DNA from: Apostichopus japonicus
Lineage: Eukaryota > Echinodermata > Holothuroidea > Aspidochirotida > Stichopodidae
NCBI RefSeq assembly: GCF_037975245.1
Contig: NC_092571.1
Location: 21,003,917-21,067,916 of the forward strand
Length of the DNA: 64,000 bases
Direction of reading: 5' to 3'
Positions 51,279 to 64,000 of this stretch are shown here, piece by piece. Each line of letters begins with the position of its first letter. The stretch's first letter is position 1. A program made the translations under genes and the position numbers. The notes beneath the pieces are model-generated. The model was not told the origin of the DNA, did not search any database, and worked only from the letters and a program-made list of their open reading frames with translations.

Positions 51279-51574
51279 TGTACACTTCCCACCAAATATC
51301 ACGATATCTGTCTTTTATTAAGTTTAATGTAAATATTTTAAAAGTGTACATGATGAATTATTTGCGAAATATCATGGCTGGTGCACTTTGCTAAGAGTAA
51401 ACAATGTTTAACTTGTCTCGATAACTGTATCAAACTGCCAAAGTTTGGTCCTCCTTCTTATTTCATACATTGACTTATTTATTTGTTTATTGATAAATAT
51501 TTGGTAGGCTTAAACATAGACACCAAATATTAATACAATGAAAGGGGCAAAGTACAGTTAATGTCTAACGGGTG

Positions 51575-51581
51575 TATAAAT
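51575..51581 (+). promoter_or_regulatory. Candidate TATA box of SULT C
   Basis: TATAAAT, 173 bp upstream of the SULT C start codon, at the same distance as in SULT A. Confidence 0.4.
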
Positions 51582-51747
51582 ATTGGTAACTTGGAGATCA
51601 TATAAAACGTGACTGAATACAACTGATAGTGTTATGTATGTTAACCGCATAGTAAGTATAGTGCTGCAATTACGTACATTCCTATATAGTCAGTACCATA
51701 TCTAGGCTATATGTTACGGCTCTCAACCTGTCAAAAACAAAAGCAAA

Positions 51748-56452
<4,705 letters not shown>

Positions 56453-56669
56453 TCCAAAGTTTTGACGTCAGTTTCTCTCCAGCCTATTATTTATATCAGG
56501 CTCATTCCAAGTGGAATAATTAAAACCTTCAAAAATCAAATCATATTAGTCTAGTTATCTGTTAAATTCAATAAAAAAAACTACAAAGTCTTCAGCTGAT
56601 AAAAAAAGGTGGTCTAGTGATTCAGAAGGGGAGGTAACATAGCGATGCGGCAAATTATCATAACAGACC

Positions 56670-58303
56670 AGAAGTTCAGTAAATGAAAATGATAATTTTA
56701 ATAAAAACAGTTAAAATAAATACATATATTCACACATTTGTATTAATAGATATAAATATATATTGATGTGGGTCATTCCATATCAAATCACCAAATTTTG
56801 GAGTATGTTGTAGTTCGACGTCTTTGATAAATCCCCAAATTTATTGTATGATTGGAACACTATGAAATAAGCATATTCTGAAAATTTCAGTTGCATTGCT
56901 TCACAAATGGTCGATTTATCACTTTGAAATTCCGCAATTTGTCGCCACCGTAGCATTTTGGCATTTTCTTGACTTTTGAGGTCTCATTTCTCAGCCATTA
57001 AACATCCTACTACCTTTCTGTAACAGACGCCTATAGAGTCTATCCCATAGAACAGGAAAATAAAAAATTACGCTACAAAAATATTGTCTTTTGGAGTTAG
57101 GTCAACTTAAAAGTGTCAAAATATTCGATTTTTGTACTTTTCACTAAAATTGCTTCAGGGTACTTGATTCTTTCAGAGGTTATTATGTCTAGTACAAACA
57201 ATACAAAATAATGATTACAATGCTTTCCTATAATATATTTGCAAGTTGTGCAACTCTAAAGTTGCTATTTCATGCTGCAATTCAGCATGAGGTAGGGGTT
57301 TTGATGCCAATTTTATTACCAAAGTAACCATGTTAGAGCTGCAATGGTTTATACTTTAATTATAAGTATAAAGTTCTTACATCAGAACAAATTTCATGGG
57401 TCTAGCTTTTCTCAATAATAATTTATGAAGTTGTTAAGTTGCTCCGATGTACAAAAGTGGTCGTCTTTGACAGCCATTAACTCGAAACGCGTCATGTTGA
57501 AAAAATATGATTATTTTTTCTGGCAGAGATATAGTACCACCCTGTTTGTGCAAACAGTTTCAGGAGGGTGTTTTGCCTTATTTTGAAATGAAAAATCCTC
57601 AAAGTTTGGGATTTTTACAAAAAAACGTTTTTACCTGTTTTGATGTTCCACGTGTTTTGAGCCTGGGTATTGTACTTCAAGGTCATGCAAGTCAATACTG
57701 TGCAGTTTTTAATTTCATATAAACAAATACTATTTGCAATGTACTTGTCTGCTTGTGGTTTAATTCATTTAATTAAAAGACTTTACTATATTATGCTGTG
57801 ATGGATACATATTCTATACTGTTTTACTATAGTGTATAAACATCCATATTTACGTGATACAAATAAAACCTAGGCTATGCTGTCATATAAAATGTGTGAC
57901 ATTTGAAACGAGAACCTCACAGAGTGCAGACTGTAGACTGATTGAATTAATTTAACGTAAAGTACTTGTGGAGTACAGGAAAGCGTCACGTCGTGTTGCT
58001 GTTGTTGCACGTATTCTTCTAAATCAGCCGATTCACATGCTAGTATACAATACTATTACAAAAATTAGTGGTTATCATTATATCATCATTGCACCATTTA
58101 ATACTATATTGCAACAATATAATTGTGGATGTTTTATATAATATTTTTATGATACAATGATGATATGATACAATGATGGTATGAAACTATGTGAAACGGG
58201 TGTCTCCATGATATACAGAGTAAGTCACACTGTTTGGATTCATGTTAATAAATGTTAAGAACTCCGTGAAAAAAAAGACAAAAAAAGAAGTTCAGTAAAT
58301 GAA
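56670..58303 (+). mobile_element. Retroposed polyadenylated transcript fragment with 18-bp TSD
   Basis: The direct repeat AGAAGTTCAGTAAATGAA occurs at 56670-56687 and 58286-58303. Just before the right copy is an A-rich tail (58269-58286). AATAAA at 58247-58252 lies 17 bases upstream of that tail. These are the marks of LINE-mediated retroposition of an mRNA or non-coding transcript. About 1.58 kb between them has no long open frame and no family I recognise, so the source could be a 3' UTR or lncRNA. It begins with GTGGGTCATTCCATATCAAA-like sequence near 56767. Unit I has no equivalent here. Confidence 0.65.
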
Positions 58304-59195
58304 TAACCCAGATTTAGTGATATGTTCCTATGTTCTCACTAAACTATGCATAGATGATATCTGTGAATGTTGTCAGTAATACCTTAATTGTGTGAGTGTA
58401 TTCACCTGATATCGGTATAGGTGCATATGTCATTGATAACTTCACAATGATTGATAGTGATATTGCATGACATTGCAAATTTCGCGTTTGACTCTGGTCA
58501 TGCCTTTGATAAATCCTGAATGCGTTATTGGCGTCTAGTACTTATACGTGTTTCCAATGAATCCCAGATTTAATTGCTCCATTGTACTTACAGTACAAAA
58601 GAACTTTGTTGATACCTGTGAGGTTAGCAAGATCGATGCTCTATATTTAAATAGCTGACTTTACAATAGAGTGGGAAGTCGGTGGCATGCATCTATGATC
58701 TTCACTTTAAGAATTTAAGTTGTGTATAGATGCTGCCCAGATGCTACATGGAAAAGTTTAAACTGTTTTATGCGCAAATTTATGACTTTTTCGAAAAGTC
58801 AAAACATCGACATTTTGTGAATATTTCGATAAAAATAAATATTTAAGAAGTGGAAAATGGATCAATATACTCATTGGTCATCTTTTCATGTCTTCTTGCT
58901 ATTATTCCGGGAGCCTCAGTGGCGTAAGCAGTGGGGGTGTGGGGGGGGGGGGGGGGGGCGGGAGCCTTCAGTCCGATGTCTCGAAGCTACATGTAAGGGG
59001 GGAATTCCCACGTCTCGTCGCACTTTTATTCCTTCAAGCCCAAACAGGCTCGAGTGAGCATTTTTGCGTGTAGATTGCGTCAATAAGGGACGACTAAGAC
59101 TCTGATTTCGGCGATTATTTGTAAATATGTTTAATGAATTGTAAATAGATAGACCAGGGTACCATTTTCAAGGTCAATAAATAGCTAATATAGGG

Positions 59196-59568
59196 GAGGG
59201 CGTTGTGGTCAAGTGGTTAAGGCAGTGGACTTGTGATCTAAGGATTACAGGTTCGAGCCCTGGCCAGATCATTGCGTTGTGTCCTTGGGCAAGGCGCTTT
59301 ACCTCCATAGCCTATCTTCACCTAGGTGTATAAATGGGGACCTGCGAGGTGACTTGTAAATATAGTTGCGTGCGCCGGTTTGTGGCTGCACCCTATGGGA
59401 AGTCCCCCGGGGGACACGTGGTTGTGGTGCACTATGGTTTTCCCCAGGAGAGATTGATTGAATTGTGCACACTTTGGTGTGTTGGTGTGACAAGTTACCA
59501 ATGACCAGGTGTTAAGTTGTAAAGTCATGTGAGGAGGCATAAGCCTCATACAAGACTGTAAACCTTCA
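59196..59568 (+). mobile_element. tRNA-derived SINE, copy 3, private to unit III
   Basis: Same family as 24980 but on the plus strand: GGGCGTTGTGGTCAAGTGG, GGTTCGAGCCC and TTGGGCAAGGCGCTTTA. Flanked by TAATA on both sides. Unit I reads AATAGCTATTATCGATCGG through the site (about 32720-32740), so it was empty there. Confidence 0.8.
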
Positions 59569-59935
59569 ACTTTTTAATACCGATCGGCTATAGGTAACTG
59601 CAGTGATTACGTCATCTATTCCTCGTGTGGGAGCTATCTAGTCGCCATGAGCACGCATTTTACATGTAGATGCACGGTCTCGAAGCAACGTGTTAGGGGT
59701 AAATTACCCCGTCGCGTCTCACTTTTATGCCTTCAAGCCCAGACAGGCTCGAGTGAGCATTATTACGTTTAGATTGCGTCAATAAGGGACGACTTAGACG
59801 CTAATTTCGGCGATAATTTTTTAATATGTATAATGAATCGTAAATAGATACACTACCGATAGTTATTAACGATAGGCTGGAGGCCAACGTGTCGAAGCTA
59901 TTAGGCTGAGCCACCATGTTAGCTGATGTACAAAC

Positions 59936-60060
59936 GGCCTGTTGGTTAAGGGGTATGGTGAACGTTTTCGGTGCTAGAGGTCCCGGGTTCGATTCCCGTC
60001 GTCACACTTTTTTTCCTTTTCTTGTTTTTCTCGCATTATAAAATATCACGACACTCACAC
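59936..60060 (+). mobile_element. tRNA-derived SINE-like repeat, copy 3
   Basis: GGCCTGTTGGTTAAGGGGT and B-box GGTTCGATTCC, in the same relative place as 32865 in unit I. Confidence 0.65.
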
Positions 60061-61148
60061 ACGTTTAGACACCACTTAAAAATGGAATGGGCTCACCCCC
60101 CCCCCACGCTCCTACCTCCAAACAAAGCATGTTTGAAATTAAAATGTTTGTAATTACTAATTTATTTGGTGTTGTCTTCTTTGCCCCGATGGGTGCTCAT
60201 GGGATGGTGTATGGAGGTTACATAAAGAAGACCAGAGTAGATTGAAGATAGATTGATAGATTTATTTCGTATGGTACATTCATACGCACATACATACACA
60301 TATACACACGCAAGCACCCGTACATATACGCACAAATGGTAAAAGTAACAGGTCGATCGCTTAATTAGTTATGTGCTAAAATAATTTCTCTCCGTTTCCC
60401 AGATAGTCAACTGTAAACGATTTCGTAGTCCCACTTCAATGGCGTATCTTCGGAAAATAGGAACTATGGCAAACAGTGAAATTGCGCCCCTGTTCAAACA
60501 TCTGACACCCAACGTTTAGATAACTTTACCATAATATCAGCTCAAAAATATAGGTAAATCGTTTAATTAACAAATTATGGCACTAAATGAAAAGTATAAC
60601 TGAACCTTCCTTTCTTTCAATGATGCAAAGTGGTCTATATAAAAAAAAATATGATGACCGTTTTCCTCCGTGAAAGTATAAATGGATAGAATAGTGACAG
60701 CAAGATAGTAGTTAGATACAAAGCCTATACGGTATCCAACAGCGGTTCCTTGGTATGATATTAGAAATATTAATGGAACTTCAGGTTCAACAGCGGTTCA
60801 TTCGTTTTACGAATTCGGAAACTTAATAAACGTAACGGAATTTAAAGTTCCTGACAAAAATAATATTAATAATGGTGTAGCTCTCGTCCTCCTCTCCAGA
60901 CCCTCCCACGTCTCTCTATCTCTCTCCCACTCCTCGACAATTCTTCCTCCGACTATCTACCTCTCCAGTTCTCTCCTCTCCTATCTCAAGTATGGAGTGA
61001 TCTTCCCTTGTCTTTCACCTTCGTGCACCTCCTATCTCATAATTGTCATATTCCCCGTCACTTACCCCATCATTTCCTTTCGCTCACAACATGTACGCCT
61101 ATACGTCACCAACACCACCAACCATGCCCAAATAAGGCTTCAATATAT

Positions 61149-61462
61149 ACCTTCACCAGGCGCGTATCCAGGAATTTGCCAAGGCAGGGGCGAAACTGTA
61201 GATTCGGCATTGCAAACTATCTAAGCGTAGCGCCACCATAGGTTGGCGCGAAGCGTACAAGAAATTTTTTTGGCTGAAAATGCCTCCCAGATCGCTGGAA
61301 ATGGCACTTCCCAGGCCTTGTAAGTTGCATCTTAGCATTTTTTCTTTTGAAAATACTAGCGATATCATATAAGCAATAAAAAAAATTTAAAAATATGCTC
61401 AAGGGGAGGGGGGGGTGGGGCGGCTGCCCCTTCGTCCCCTTGGCTACGCGCCTGGCCTTCAC
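61149..61462. mobile_element. hAT-like MITE in unit III, counterpart of 34099
   Basis: Element 61157-61454 with the same ends and the same flanks (ACCTTCAC and GCCTTCAC) as in unit I, so it is the same insertion carried along by duplication. Confidence 0.85.
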
Positions 61463-62233
61463 GAAGAAACAAAGGAATACAATACTCGGGGGGGGGGGAG
61501 TCTCCTAACATTATTAATTACGAAAACCAGATATATAACTTCTTACTCCCCTGTCCCGGAATTTCAGTTATTAATGTTTTTCGTGTAAAAGCATTCTAGT
61601 CAGTGTTAGTTTCTACACCAACTACAGTAACAATACTGACACCAAAGATAATAAATTTGACACCCTTTGTGGTGTAAAGAAAATGAATCACAAGATGGTT
61701 TAAATTTAACCACCAGCTGGTGCTGGCAAAATTCAGTCCAAAACGATTGCAAATTTAACACCAATGGTGTGAACTGTCACACCGGAGTGTTTGCAGTGTA
61801 TAGGATACATAAAAAGTCTAATTGGACCCCACCGGAAAAGGCCGCAACCCTTTTATTGATAAATTTGCAGAGGCGGTCAAATCTTATTTGGACCAATTTC
61901 TTTCAGAAAGTTTGAGGCAAAATACAACTACCAACCTTCCTACGGGCCAATTAAAAGCCATCTAAACCTTGCAAAACAATGACAGTATATTGTTATATTA
62001 ATAATATAATTCAAGTATTGATGTTATCTCGTGGGGCTAGCTAGCGTTACGTTGATTATATGAGGAGTGTTTCTTTGTTCAAACAGCACCCATGCATGGT
62101 GCCCAGGATCTAACAATCACTCTATAATTACAACATTGTTTCGTTGAGCAAAAAAAAAACAAAAAAAAAACAACTCAGTTCCAATGAGATTAATGTGTGA
62201 GCTGTGGTACAACAGATAGAAATAAAGACTTTT

Positions 62234-64000
<1,767 letters not shown>

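Overview
This window is eukaryotic nuclear DNA from a marine deuterostome, most likely an echinoderm and perhaps a sea cucumber. The evidence is AT-rich DNA, genes split by GT-AG introns, many TAGGCCTA-type words (for example near 8240-8265), a tandem family of cytosolic sulfotransferase genes, and SINE, LINE, Penelope-like and hAT-like repeats. The species assignment is inference; no marker gene fixes it.

Layout. (1) 2.7-7.9 kb: a five-exon NOL7-like nucleolar protein gene on the minus strand. Its spliced product is 258 aa and keeps reading frame across all four introns. (2) 12.6-22.4 kb: three uninterrupted immunoglobulin-like receptor genes, two on minus and one on plus. They share a signal peptide, three Ig-like domains and eight cysteines in the same order. 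The third adds a transmembrane segment and a tyrosine-bearing cytoplasmic tail. The stop codon of the first lies inside the terminal inverted repeat of a hAT-like element. (3) 23.9-64 kb: a duplicated sulfotransferase locus. Gene A (+, 304 aa) and gene B (-, 306 aa) are a convergent pair. A truncated third copy of the B end (B', pseudogene) follows, then gene C (+, 304 aa, about 94% identical to A by my count) and gene D (-, running off the right edge). Every SULT exon joins in phase and the PAPS-binding motifs, catalytic histidine and dimerisation motif are present.

The duplicated blocks (about 24.6-36.6, 45.1-48.2 and 48.2-63.6 kb) can be compared within the window. This gives filled and empty sites for several insertions: a 300-bp hAT-like MITE present in B and D but not B', a 1.6-kb composite MITE only in C, a SINE only in D, and a polyadenylated retrocopy with an 18-bp target duplication only downstream of C. 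The junctions of the partial copy B' fall on TA and AAT microsatellites.

The SULT proteins should transfer sulfate from PAPS to small acceptors in the cytosol. The Ig proteins look like a paired-receptor set (anchored forms plus a signalling form). Neither substrate nor ligand can be told from sequence. Exon boundaries are my own splice-site readings without transcript data.
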